This document shows, piece by piece, positions 8,978 to 17,843 of a stretch of DNA of 41,468 nucleotides. Below the pieces are notes generated by a model, which worked only from the letters and a program-made list of their open reading frames with translations, was not told the DNA's origin and did no database searches. The position numbers were made by a program, and so were the translations under genes. Every line of letters starts with the position of its first letter. The stretch's first letter is position 1. The stretch covers positions 1-41,468 of the forward strand of contig JAKBJU010000019.1 of assembly GCA_021835845.1 (NCBI GenBank). The letters run 5' to 3'. Source of the stretch: Pseudomonadota bacterium. GTDB taxonomy: Bacteria > Pseudomonadota > Gammaproteobacteria > Burkholderiales > JABEVD01.

Positions 8978-11900
8978 TTATCCGAGCAGCTGCTCGAATT
9001 CGTCGGGAGATAGGGGTTTGGCGTACAGATAGCCCTGGGCGTAGTCGCAGCGGATCGACGGCAGAATCGCTTGCTGTCCCGGCGTTTCCACCCCTTCGGC
9101 CACGACTTCCATGGAAAGGCTGTGGGCCATGGCGACGATCGCCGTGGAAAGCGCCAGGTCATCCGAATCGTTTTCTATTCCCGAGATGAAGGATCGGTCG
9201 ATCTTGAGGTAGTCGATGTCGAACTTCTTGAGATAGCCGAGTGCGGAATATCCCGTGCCGAAGTCGTCTATCGCGATCTGGATTCCGGCGTTGCGCAAGC
9301 GGGCGAGCCTTTCGGCGACAGCTTCGGAGGCATTGAGCAGCACCCCTTCGGTGATTTCCACCACGAGGCTCCGCCCGGGAAGCCCGATCTCTCTCAAGTG
9401 ATCCGGCCAGGAATGTCCGCCGGACTGCACCATGAGCTGGAGCGGGGAGACGTTGAGGCTCACCTGGAAATTCTCGCGCAGGATCTGCCAGCGCTTCGCC
9501 CAACGCGCTACTTCCCTGAACACCCAGTCCCCGATTTCGTGGATCAGCCCGGTTTCCTCGGCAAGCGGGATGAATTCGGTCGGGCTGACCGCTCCGCGCC
9601 TGGGGTTTGTCCAGCGCAGCAATGCCTCCGCCTTGACGATGGCATTTGTTTCGAGCGCCACGATGGGCTGGAATGCGAGTTGGAGTTCCCCGTTCGATAG
9701 CGCATTTCTGAGTTCCCCGGTCAATTTCATGCGCTCGAGCGCCGCTTCCTGAAGCTCCGGGGTGAAATAGGCGAAGCGGTTCTTGCCGAGACCTTTCGCG
9801 ACGTACATCGCCTGGTCCGCATTCTTGAGGAGTTCGGAGGACTGCTCGGCGTCCGATGGGTAGAGCGTGATTCCGATCGAGCCCGAAACATATGCCCGCT
9901 CCTTGCCAAGGTGGAAGGGCTCGGCGAGCTTCTGGATGATCGTGGTTGCCATGTTCTCGACATGAGCATCGCCCGGCAGGTCCGAGAGGATGACCGTGAA
10001 TTCGTCCCCTCCCAGGCGCGCCACCGTATCCGATTCCCGGACTGAGGAGGCAATGCGCTGCGCAGCCTCGACCAGCAGCCTGTCCCCGGCTTCATGGCCC
10101 AGGGTATCGTTCACCTCCTTGAAGCGGTCGAGGTCGATGAACAGCAGGGCGAAGGCAAAACCGTTCCGCGCGGCTTTCCTGATTTCGAGATCGAGGCGGT
10201 CGCGGAACATGCTGCGGTTGGGCAGGCCGGTGAGGTCGTCGAAGTTGGCCTGGCGCCAGACCTGCTCTTCTGCCTCCTTCTTCTTCGTGATGTCCGAGAA
10301 GAGCGCCACGCGCTCCCGGACGTTGCCCTGTTCGTCGTAGATCGTGTTGATGGTGAGCCATTCCGGGAAAACGTCTCCGTTTTTGCGCTTGTCCCAGATC
10401 TCGCCCTGCCAGTGGCCATAAGTTTCGAGAGAGCGCCACATTTCCCGGTAGAAGCCGTCGTCATGCCGGCTAGAAGCCAGTATTCGCGGGTTTTTTCCTT
10501 CAACCTCGTGCAGGGCATATCCGGTGATGTCGGTAAAGGCGGGGTTGACCGCCACGATGCGGTTATCCGAATCCACCACCATCACCGCCTCCGAACTTGC
10601 CTCGAATATGGAAGTGAATCGCCGGAGCGATTCCTCGCTTTTCTTGCGGTCGGTGATGTCATGCACGATGGCATAAAGGATCGTTTTGCCTCCCAGGTCG
10701 ACCGGTCCGGAATAGATCTCGACATCGCGGACATCCCCCGAGGCGAGCCGATGCTTGAAGTCGAAGCAAAGCCGCTTCTCATTCGCCGCTTTCTCAATTT
10801 CTGCCGAGATTTCAGCCCAGGGCCGGGTATTGATGTCAGTTATTTTCATCGACAGGAGTTGGCTTCTTGAGTAGCCGTAGAATTCCTCGGCAGCCTTGTT
10901 GGCATCGACGATTTTCCCGTTCTCGGGGTCGAGCGCGAGCTTCACTGCGGCGCTTTCCTCGAACATCTGCTGGTAGCGGAATTCGCTTTGCCTCAGCTCA
11001 TCCGTGCGCTCCTTAACTTCCCGCTCGATGCGGTCGGCATAGCCGGTCCCGAGCAAGAGGAAAGCTCCCAGGATTCCTGTGGCAAAAATCCCGCCCGCAA
11101 GCACCGACCAGCTTTCCCATGTCTGGTGATCGCGAAGATAGGCTTCGGTCGGGGCCGTCTCGAAGGCATATTTTCTGCCGCCGAACTCGAAGTCCCTTCT
11201 GGAAAGCGCTTTCGCGTTATGAGGGAAAGTGTCATAGAGGGAAAGGCCGCTGCCCAGGTCCACCAGCCTCGCATAAATGGTCCCATTCTCGGGGACGACC
11301 ACTTTGGTGAGCAATGCCTCCATCTTGATGATGGCGAACACGACGCCCTGATAGCGCCCCCTCACCCTGAGCATGAGCAATACCTGGTCATTTTTCCCTG
11401 TCGGGGCGGTTGCAACGAGCTGGCCTGTCGACACGGCTTTCAGGAAGGCTTCCCTGTATCCCGGGTTCGAATCGAGATTCGGGGCCCCGTCTGCAGCTGG
11501 CGGCTCCAGAAGGACAACGGGGTAATGACTGGAAGTGCCGGGTGTCCACGCGAGCGCCTGTATGGTCGGGTAGCGGGACAGGATGTCCTTGCTGAAGCGG
11601 CTGAACTCACCCCGGCTGATTTCGTCATTTCCCGTCATCAGGGCACGCACTGCTTCGACCAGGGCGCCTCTCGCATTCAGGCGGGCGTGGATCACTTCAG
11701 CCGCCTTCTGGGACTCGAGGCGGAATTCGGAAAGCCCTTCCCCTTTTTCCCACCGGCTGGTCTGGAGAAAAACCAGGACAAACAGGACAAAAGCTGCCGA
11801 CATGGGGAGCACAACTGTCAGTGCCCTCTTTTTCCAGAGATCCCGCGGTTCTCCGAAGGCGGTCATGACGAGCGGAAAGACCATCAACACCCCGAGCGTG

Positions 11901-12400
11901 TCGCCCAGCCACCAGGCACCCCATACTGTCCGCGCCTCGGATGCGTCCAGGGTGCCAAGCCAGTGAAGCGACAGCGTCGACAGGGAAGCGCTGGTGAGGC
12001 AGACGAGCGGGATGATGACCAGAAAGCGCGCAATGTCGGCTAGTTTGTCGAGCGGTGCAGGGTATCCGACAAATCGCCGCAGCGTCCAGCCCCCGATTCC
12101 GGCCTGGAGGGTTGATGCGATTGCCAGGCAGAGGCCGGATGCGATTTCAACCGGCCCGAAATGGTAGGTTTTGGAAAATCCGATCCAGAAGTTGAGCAGG
12201 AAAGCGCCCACGAATATCGCGGGGAGTATTTCGAAGCCGGTTGCGAAGCAGAAAACCACGGCAATGCCGGCGGGCGGAAATATGGGGGCGGCATACCCGG
12301 AGAACTCCGCCAGCAGCAGGGCCGGTTCGCCCGTCACCAGGTAGGCCGTGACGATGAGGAAGAAGATGCGCCAGCGCCCGCCCGGCAAGCCGGACATCAT
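8978..12400 (-). CDS. MASE1-CHASE-PAS-PAS-GGDEF-EAL cyclic-di-GMP protein
   Basis: This 1140-residue membrane signalling protein could both make and break cyclic-di-GMP. In order: a MASE1 multi-helix membrane sensor (about 8–215), a CHASE-like extracytoplasmic domain (about 235–400), a membrane helix (about 437–456), PAS 1 (about 473–590), PAS 2 (about 595–710), GGDEF (about 715–880) and EAL (about 890–1138). The diguanylate cyclase signature GGDEF is intact at 797–801, with an RESD product-inhibition site five residues before it. The phosphodiesterase domain keeps EAL at 925–927, DDFGTGYS, the Lys of LKIDRSFI and EGVET, so both halves look catalytically competent. Two adjacent Met codons open the frame; the first was taken. 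The sensory input is unknown, and no partner is encoded beside it. Confidence 0.95.
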   Translation of the reverse strand: MMSGLPGGRWRIFFLIVTAYLVTGEPALLLAEFSGYAAPIFPPAGIAVVFCFATGFEILPAIFVGAFLLNFWIGFSKTYHFGPVEIASGLCLAIASTLQAGIGGWTLRRFVGYPAPLDKLADIARFLVIIPLVCLTSASLSTLSLHWLGTLDASEARTVWGAWWLGDTLGVLMVFPLVMTAFGEPRDLWKKRALTVVLPMSAAFVLFVLVFLQTSRWEKGEGLSEFRLESQKAAEVIHARLNARGALVEAVRALMTGNDEISRGEFSRFSKDILSRYPTIQALAWTPGTSSHYPVVLLEPPAADGAPNLDSNPGYREAFLKAVSTGQLVATAPTGKNDQVLLMLRVRGRYQGVVFAIIKMEALLTKVVVPENGTIYARLVDLGSGLSLYDTFPHNAKALSRRDFEFGGRKYAFETAPTEAYLRDHQTWESWSVLAGGIFATGILGAFLLLGTGYADRIEREVKERTDELRQSEFRYQQMFEESAAVKLALDPENGKIVDANKAAEEFYGYSRSQLLSMKITDINTRPWAEISAEIEKAANEKRLCFDFKHRLASGDVRDVEIYSGPVDLGGKTILYAIVHDITDRKKSEESLRRFTSIFEASSEAVMVVDSDNRIVAVNPAFTDITGYALHEVEGKNPRILASSRHDDGFYREMWRSLETYGHWQGEIWDKRKNGDVFPEWLTINTIYDEQGNVRERVALFSDITKKKEAEEQVWRQANFDDLTGLPNRSMFRDRLDLEIRKAARNGFAFALLFIDLDRFKEVNDTLGHEAGDRLLVEAAQRIASSVRESDTVARLGGDEFTVILSDLPGDAHVENMATTIIQKLAEPFHLGKERAYVSGSIGITLYPSDAEQSSELLKNADQAMYVAKGLGKNRFAYFTPELQEAALERMKLTGELRNALSNGELQLAFQPIVALETNAIVKAEALLRWTNPRRGAVSPTEFIPLAEETGLIHEIGDWVFREVARWAKRWQILRENFQVSLNVSPLQLMVQSGGHSWPDHLREIGLPGRSLVVEITEGVLLNASEAVAERLARLRNAGIQIAIDDFGTGYSALGYLKKFDIDYLKIDRSFISGIENDSDDLALSTAIVAMAHSLSMEVVAEGVETPGQQAILPSIRCDYAQGYLYAKPLSPDEFEQLLG

Positions 12401-12496
12401 GAGTGCGAAACGGGAATCATGGGGGGATTCATGGGTTGAATGTTACTATCCGGTTCCGGGATAGGCAACCTGCCCGGCTTTGACTGGATCGGGGAA

Positions 12497-12751
12497 TCAG
12501 GCGTTTTCGTATCCCGGCAGCGTTCTTTCGTAACCTGTCAGGGCTTCATCGTATCCCATGATGTTGACCATCTCCCGCTCCCACGAACCCGGGCGCCGGA
12601 CCCCTTCTGCAAAATGGGTTGCGATCTGTTCCACGAGACCCTTGAGGGAATCCGGTATTTGGCTCGCTGCAGGCCTCTCCTCGACAAGGATATTCAGCCA
12701 TGTCACGGTTTCTTGTGACAATTCGATCTCGATCTTCACCTTATCCTTCAT
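12497..12751 (-). CDS. Small conserved-looking protein of unknown function (84 residues)
   Basis: This is a short soluble protein, acidic overall, opening MKDKVKIEIELSQETVTWLN. That beginning recalls the beta-strand and helix start of ribbon-helix-helix or antitoxin-like proteins, but the match is only in style. The C-terminal part (WEREMVNIMGYDEALTGYER) is rich in aromatic and acidic residues. A GAGG site about ten bases before ATG 12751 and codon choice like its neighbours support a real gene. No membrane segment, Cys cluster or known motif is visible, and no toxin gene lies alongside. It stands alone between the GGDEF/EAL gene and the MITE. I do not recognise its family. Confidence 0.65.
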   Translation of the reverse strand: MKDKVKIEIELSQETVTWLNILVEERPAASQIPDSLKGLVEQIATHFAEGVRRPGSWEREMVNIMGYDEALTGYERTLPGYENA

Positions 12752-12870
12752 TGCATTTCCTCAATTGAACTATCCTTGCCCGAAGGCACCCAAAATTCGT
12801 TGCCCCGGCAAGAATATCAGATTGCCATGACAGGGAGAATGGCATGCGGGTCAAAAGCAGCAGGCGTTAG

Positions 12871-13177
12871 GGAACCACTGGTTTATTCCCACGCGGTCGC
12901 GACGCGACTTTGCGAGATGAGATTCGAGGCGCGCGGCGAAGTCGAATGGTTATTCCATTCGCGAGCCGCGCAACAAAGAAGATCACCCGCAAAGCCCCGT
13001 CCCAATCCGGTTGCGTGAAAACGAAGCGAAGCGCAGTTTCGGGGCATCTCAAAATCGAGCGCTCGCCTTGTCGCGCTCCTTGATGTCGTAGGCCCGGCTA
13101 CGATCTGCGTCGCGCTCCGCGCGATCATCTCGATTTTCTCAGCAACGCGATCTGCGCGGGAATAAATCAGTGGTTCC
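12871..13177. mobile_element. 307 bp MITE-like element with TTAG target duplication
   Basis: The element opens GGAACCACTGGTTTATTCCC and closes with the near-complementary GGGAATAAATCAGTGGTTCC, giving terminal inverted repeats of roughly 20–25 bp with few mismatches. It is flanked on both sides by TTAG (12867–12870 and 13178–13181), a 4 bp YTAR target duplication typical of IS5-family transposition. Internally it has CGAATGG-TTATT-CCATTCG at about 12943–12961 and many CGCG-rich tracts. No credible gene is inside: frames of 60–80 residues here are low-complexity Arg-rich text. It is therefore a non-autonomous element moved in trans. The remaining 12752–12866 stretch shows no gene. Confidence 0.88.
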
Positions 13178-15532
13178 TTAGCCTTCCTCGATCAGGATGG
13201 AGAAGTCGGTGCCCACCCATTGATCGGTGGCATTGTCTTTATAGGTGAAATCGATTTTCTGGCCTGGAGCGAGTCTCGTGGCATCGATCTCTGCCAGATG
13301 GAGGCCGATGCCGCATGTTCCGGTCTGGATTTCTGCAGGATGTTGCCATCCGTCCACGCCCCACGAGACGGTTGCAGGATGCGGCAGGGCGACGATGAGT
13401 TTCAAGCCTCTACCCATGCTGGCGATGGGCGCCTGCTGCAGCCAGAATACCTTTTCTTTCGGGGGGCGCTCCCCCCGGTAACGCTCCCAGACCGAATTTG
13501 GCCGATCCACGGGATAGCCGGCCTTTCTCGAGTAGGCGAGTTTGACAAATTCCGCATGTGCCCAGGCAAGCGGCATCGCCGATCCGGTGGGGCGGCCGGG
13601 ATAAAGGCGGTGCTCGGGGATCGCGACATCGTCCCAGATTTGCTCGGGGATCATGCCGCCTGCCCCTGCCATTGCGGCCATCGCCTCCAGATAGGGCAGG
13701 GGATCGCCCCCTGCGCAAAGCTCGTAATGTCCGCGCTCCCCGGTCAGAAGCGGCCAGGCTCTTCCCTTCCCTGATCCGTTGTAGGCGCTGCCGTCGGGAT
13801 GTTCGCCATAGCCGTCGCCATTGTAGCGGCGCCAGCAGGGTCCGTTCGGGGTATTGACCTTGAGCAGCGCGTCGACCACTTTCAGGGTGTCTGCGATCAA
13901 GGGATCGTCGGGTTTGCGCAGCCCGAAGCGCACCAGCTGCAGAAAGTCGGTTCCAACCAGCTCGTCCGCCCGATATTCGGTGCCGGTGACATGGTTCTTG
14001 ATATGCATCACGCCCTTCAGTGCGGCATTGTCCTTGATCACGAGGGAAGGCGCGACGCGAATGTAGTAGCCGCTCACATTCAATTCGTTCTGGAGGGGAG
14101 AGTCCCTGACGACATTCCAGTCCTCGATATGGGCATTCCAGAAATCGGCCAGATCGAGTGCGACGGCCCTGTCTTCAGGGTCGAGAAAGGACGCCCCGGC
14201 AACCAGCGCCGCGATGCACACGGCAAGCGTGAAGGCGTTGACGCCGGAACTTTCCTCCCATCTGTCCTGGTCGCTCGCCGGCCCGGTCCTGGCGATGAAG
14301 CCGAGTGCCCGGCGAATCATGTCCCTGACCTGTATCCCGTCCAGGGCATTCCGGTCGACAAGCGCAGCTGCAAGCAGCACCGGAAAGGCCGCTTCATCAA
14401 GCTGGATGCCCTGCCAGTAGGGTTTGCCCCCAAGCCATTGATTCTGGTACCAGTGGCCGTCCTCGTGCTGCGTGGCGATCAGATAGCGCAGGATATTGTG
14501 GGCATCCTGTTCCGCGCCCAGCACCAGTAGCGCCCCGGCGCACTCGACGAGATCCCTGGGCCATACCAGATGGTAGCCTCCGAGTTCGTCCCGGGTGTTG
14601 CCCCAGGGGATGCTCAGGCTGGCCACCATCGCTCCGGGGAAGCTCTTGTCCTGATGCGCTTTTAGCACCATGGCCGAGACCATCAATTCCTGCTCCATGT
14701 CCGGAGGGAGATCTTCGCAGTACGAATGGCGCCCGTGCCATCGTTGCCACTTGTCCACATGCCTTTGCCAGATTTCGTCGAATGGCTGCAGCAGAGCGGA
14801 AATGGCGAGGGTGGCCGCGGATTGCTTGGAGCTGCCGAATCCCAGCGCAAGAGTGGCCTGCCGAGGCAGTTGCCCGGCAAGCGCGACATTTCCCGGCCCG
14901 GCTTTCCGATACTCCCAGCGCATTTCCCCGTTGTGGGCGAAATCCTGCCAGCCGTCGCTCAGCCCCACATAACCCGCGCTGGTCTTTCCGAGCACGTCCC
15001 TTTGAAGACCGTCCGCCGCGACCAGGGCGAGGCCGAAAGGACCCTGTTCCGCCCAAAGCACGGAGCGGCCCCGGTAGCGCGAAGCTTCGGCGATGTTCTG
15101 CTGCCCGGTTCCGCCGAGATGCGGGGAAAGCAGCACATAGGGGAGCAGGTCGGGCTCGCCTTCAAGCTTCAATTCCAGAAGAAGCACATCGCGCTCCGGA
15201 TCTGGGCAGATGCGCAGTCTGAGCTGGAAGCGGCCATGCTGATGGATGACTTCTACAGCCGGTATGCCGGGACTGGCGAACTTCAATTGATGGCTTCCGA
15301 GGGTCTTGACCTCGGTCCAGAATCCACGGCTGCCGGCGACAACAAAACCCATGTCCTTGACTTGGGGCACATCTATCCGCGGATAGTAAACTTCGTTGAC
15401 GACGCCGCGGCTCAGGGTATACCACAGGCGCGAAGGACCGAGTCCGCACCCCACCATCTCCTTGGCACTGTTCGTCCAGTTGGGGCTGAGCCCCGGGTGT
15501 CCGGGCGCCTCTGTGGATGCTGTCCCATTCAT
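13178..15532 (-). CDS. GH15 glucoamylase / glucodextranase-type glycosidase
   Basis: This 784-residue protein belongs to the bacterial GH15 family, which releases glucose from the non-reducing ends of alpha-glucans or related oligosaccharides with inversion. The N-terminal third is a beta-sandwich of the glucodextranase N domain (about 18–260, with GCGLGPSRLWYTLSRGVVNE). The (alpha/alpha)6 barrel follows, with GGYHLVWPRDL, the probable catalytic acid Glu426 in RWEESSG and the probable base Glu661 in WAHAEFVKL. A short beta-domain ends the protein. No signal peptide is visible, so it should act in the cytoplasm, perhaps on storage glucan or trehalose-like sugars; the exact substrate is open. 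It is divergent from the OmpR/EnvZ-like genes. Its TAA stop lies inside the TTAG duplication made by the MITE, but the reading frame is unharmed. Confidence 0.93.
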   Translation of the reverse strand: MNGTASTEAPGHPGLSPNWTNSAKEMVGCGLGPSRLWYTLSRGVVNEVYYPRIDVPQVKDMGFVVAGSRGFWTEVKTLGSHQLKFASPGIPAVEVIHQHGRFQLRLRICPDPERDVLLLELKLEGEPDLLPYVLLSPHLGGTGQQNIAEASRYRGRSVLWAEQGPFGLALVAADGLQRDVLGKTSAGYVGLSDGWQDFAHNGEMRWEYRKAGPGNVALAGQLPRQATLALGFGSSKQSAATLAISALLQPFDEIWQRHVDKWQRWHGRHSYCEDLPPDMEQELMVSAMVLKAHQDKSFPGAMVASLSIPWGNTRDELGGYHLVWPRDLVECAGALLVLGAEQDAHNILRYLIATQHEDGHWYQNQWLGGKPYWQGIQLDEAAFPVLLAAALVDRNALDGIQVRDMIRRALGFIARTGPASDQDRWEESSGVNAFTLAVCIAALVAGASFLDPEDRAVALDLADFWNAHIEDWNVVRDSPLQNELNVSGYYIRVAPSLVIKDNAALKGVMHIKNHVTGTEYRADELVGTDFLQLVRFGLRKPDDPLIADTLKVVDALLKVNTPNGPCWRRYNGDGYGEHPDGSAYNGSGKGRAWPLLTGERGHYELCAGGDPLPYLEAMAAMAGAGGMIPEQIWDDVAIPEHRLYPGRPTGSAMPLAWAHAEFVKLAYSRKAGYPVDRPNSVWERYRGERPPKEKVFWLQQAPIASMGRGLKLIVALPHPATVSWGVDGWQHPAEIQTGTCGIGLHLAEIDATRLAPGQKIDFTYKDNATDQWVGTDFSILIEEG

Positions 15533-15602
15533 TAGAATCGCCCTTCCCTGGTTTGTTTTTGTTAGTCTCGATTCGACACCGTTTGCCGAATCAAGTTCGC
15601 GA

Positions 15603-15622
15603 GTTACATTCCGTTACATCCC
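15603..15622. promoter_or_regulatory. OmpR-like tandem box between the GH15 and two-component genes
   Basis: GTTACATTCC is followed at once by GTTACATCCC, a direct repeat with a 10 bp period. This resembles the tandem GTTACA-type half-sites bound by OmpR dimers. It lies about 70 bp before the GH15 start and about 115 bp before the regulator start, so it could serve either direction. Function is inferred. Confidence 0.6.
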
Positions 15623-15737
15623 GGTCAAAAAGGGCAAACAATCCATGTGTATAACTTTCTGAAATTGCACGAGAACGGGATAAAGGCAGGGGAGTGCGCT
15701 ATCATGCCGATTTGCGGATGCGCCTTCAGAGAATACC

Positions 15738-16463
15738 ATGAGCACGAGTATCGACCATATCCTCATCGTCGACGATGACAAGGAAATCCGCGCCCTGCTT
15801 GGCGACTATCTGCAGAAGAACGGATTCAGGGTAACTGCTGTTGCGGACGGCAGGGGCATGCAGTCGGCCCTTGAAGGTGATCCCGTTTCCCTCATCGTGC
15901 TTGATCTGATGCTTCCCGGCGAAGATGGCCTCGTGCTGTGCAGGAACATCCGCGCCGGTTCGGACGTTCCCGTGATGATGCTCACTGCGAAGGGCGACGA
16001 CATGGACAGGATCGTCGGCCTGGAAATGGGGGCGGACGACTATCTTGCAAAGCCCTTCAATCCCAGGGAACTTCTGGCCAGAATCAAGAGCATACTGCGA
16101 CGCGCCAAGGTCCGCCCCGACCATCTCAAACCCGAGGAGGCGAGCGTGGTGCGCTTCTCCGGCTGGCGTCTCGATACCCTTTCGAGACAGCTGACTTCTC
16201 CCGAGGGGGTGGCGGTTCCTCTGAGCGGTGCCGAATACAGGCTGCTCAGAGTATTTGTCGATCATGCCAACAGGGTGTTGAACAGGGATCAGTTGATGGA
16301 TCTTTGCCGGGGAAGGGAGCTGTTTCCCTTCGACAGGAGCATCGATGTCCAGGTGAGTCGGCTGAGGCAAAGGCTGGGTGACGATGCCAAGGAGCCGCTT
16401 CTCATCAAGACCATCAGGGGAGAAGGCTACATGCTGGCTGCCAGGGTGGAATGCGAGAAATGA
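15738..16463 (+). CDS. OmpR-like response regulator
   Basis: This 241-residue regulator has a receiver domain (about 5–120) with the acidic triad D12-D13-D14, phospho-acceptor Asp56 in LIVLDLMLP, and Lys105 in LAKPFNPRE. A winged-helix domain follows (about 138–237), with FDRSIDVQVSRLRQRLG and TIRGEGYML. The long linker and the overall sequence recall OmpR more than QseB. The start at 15738 is the first ATG in frame and matches the family N-terminus. Its stop overlaps the kinase start as ATGA. The GH15 gene is divergently transcribed from the same intergenic region, which contains an OmpR-like box; control of that gene or of outer-membrane genes elsewhere is plausible but unproven. Confidence 0.94.
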   Translation: MSTSIDHILIVDDDKEIRALLGDYLQKNGFRVTAVADGRGMQSALEGDPVSLIVLDLMLPGEDGLVLCRNIRAGSDVPVMMLTAKGDDMDRIVGLEMGADDYLAKPFNPRELLARIKSILRRAKVRPDHLKPEEASVVRFSGWRLDTLSRQLTSPEGVAVPLSGAEYRLLRVFVDHANRVLNRDQLMDLCRGRELFPFDRSIDVQVSRLRQRLGDDAKEPLLIKTIRGEGYMLAARVECEK

Positions 16464-17782
16464 TGCCGAAATCGCTTCTCGGCAGGATGATTCTGATTCT
16501 GGCGGGGGGGCTGATGATCGGGCAGATGCTGAGCGCCGCGATACAGGTACGGGAAAGGGAAAAATCCCTTTCCCGTATCATCTGGACCCAGGCTGCCCAG
16601 GGAATATCGGCCTATGTTCGCTTGCTCGATGCGACGGCCCCGGCGGAGAGAAAGAAGGCGGCAGCTCTTCTGAGCGCCCCTCCCCTGCTCGTTTCGGTCG
16701 ATGGGAAATTCGCGGGAGAACCGATGCAGGGCGCAGACGCGGTGAGATTGAGGGCGCTGCTCGGCCAGTATCTCGGGGAAGGTATGCCGATACGCCTGTA
16801 TTCTTCCGGACAGAAAGTGCCCTTCTATTGGCCGGAACATGCTTCTTTCGGTCTGGAGACCCGCCTGAAGGACGGACAGACGATCGCCTTCAGCTACGAC
16901 AGGGGTGTCAGCCGCCTCCTTCCCTATCGCCTTCTCATCAATCTCGTCATTCTTTTCGCGGCCGTCCTCGTCCTATCCCTGGTGGCGGTGCACTGGGTGA
17001 CGCGCCCCCTGAACCTGCTGGCGAAAGCAGCCGATGAACTCGGCGAGAACATGCATCGGCCACCTCTTTCCGAAGAAGGATCCGCCGAAATGAGGCGCGC
17101 GGCACGCGCATTCAACTCGATGCAGGCGCGACTTCTCGAATACCTCGAGTCCAGAGCGAGGATCCATGCTGCCATGTCGCATGACCTCAAGACCCCGATC
17201 ACCAGACTGACGCTGCGCGCAGAGCTGCTCGATGATCCGGAACTCAGGGCCAAATTCATCAAGGATCTGGAGGAGATGGACAGCATGGTGACGACAAGCC
17301 TCGAACTCATGCGCGGAATGGGAAACGGCGAACCCGTGCAGACAGTCGATATCATCGCCCTTCTGGAGAGCATTCAGGAGGACCAGATGGAAACAGGCGG
17401 CGAGGTCGAAATTCTGCAATCGTCGAAAATATATTATTCAGGCAAGCCGCAGGCGCTGAAGCGCGCCATAATCAATCTTGTCGAGAATGCGGTAAAGTAT
17501 GGACGAAAGGCGACGCTCTCCGTGGAAGAAGCGCCGAAGGAGCTCAGGATTACTGTCAGGGACCAGGGACCGGGCATTCCCGAGGACAAGCTGAAGCTCG
17601 TTACGGAACCGTTCTACCGGCTTGAGACTTCCCGTAGCCGGGATACAGGGGGATCCGGCCTGGGACTCGCGATTGCGAAGGCGATCGCCGAAATTCATGG
17701 CGGAACCCTGACTCTGGCCAATTGCCCGCAGGGCGGGCTGCAGGTGACGCTCTCCCTGCCGAGCAACGGGGTTCTTTCATAG
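16460..17782 (+). CDS. EnvZ-like sensor histidine kinase
   Basis: From the start chosen here the protein is 440 residues. ATG at 16460 overlaps the regulator stop as ATGA; ATG at 16451 (three residues longer) and 16463 are alternatives. It has a membrane helix at about 8–29, a periplasmic loop of roughly 130 residues, a second helix at about 157–179, HAMP (about 180–232), an H box AAMSHDLKTPITRL with His241, the N box INLVENAVKYG, VRDQGPGIPE and GGSGLGLAIAKAI. The AAMSHDLKTPITRLRL-type H box is typical of the EnvZ branch. It should phosphorylate and dephosphorylate the adjacent regulator, probably in response to osmotic or envelope cues. An unusually strong hairpin lies within its early coding region (16548–16577). 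Confidence 0.94.
   Translation: MMPKSLLGRMILILAGGLMIGQMLSAAIQVREREKSLSRIIWTQAAQGISAYVRLLDATAPAERKKAAALLSAPPLLVSVDGKFAGEPMQGADAVRLRALLGQYLGEGMPIRLYSSGQKVPFYWPEHASFGLETRLKDGQTIAFSYDRGVSRLLPYRLLINLVILFAAVLVLSLVAVHWVTRPLNLLAKAADELGENMHRPPLSEEGSAEMRRAARAFNSMQARLLEYLESRARIHAAMSHDLKTPITRLTLRAELLDDPELRAKFIKDLEEMDSMVTTSLELMRGMGNGEPVQTVDIIALLESIQEDQMETGGEVEILQSSKIYYSGKPQALKRAIINLVENAVKYGRKATLSVEEAPKELRITVRDQGPGIPEDKLKLVTEPFYRLETSRSRDTGGSGLGLAIAKAIAEIHGGTLTLANCPQGGLQVTLSLPSNGVLS
16548..16577. repeat. Perfect 13 bp intragenic hairpin
   Basis: TACGGGAAAGGGA is followed by AAAA and its exact reverse complement TCCCTTTCCCGTA. The hairpin lies inside the kinase gene, about 90 bases after its start, in codons for VREREKSLSRI just after the first membrane helix. 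No T tract follows, so it is not an ordinary terminator. It could affect translation or mRNA stability, or be chance. Confidence 0.9.
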
Positions 17783-17843
17783 CTTGGCGACAACGGGGCG
17801 GCTGCGGAATGGACGATGGCAATTTCATGCTCAGGACTTGCCT

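Noticed and set aside
12867-13128. Small minus-strand frames inside the MITE
   Set aside because: They are Arg-rich, lack a good ribosome site and lie wholly within the repeat element; similar spurious proteins are commonly predicted in such repeats.
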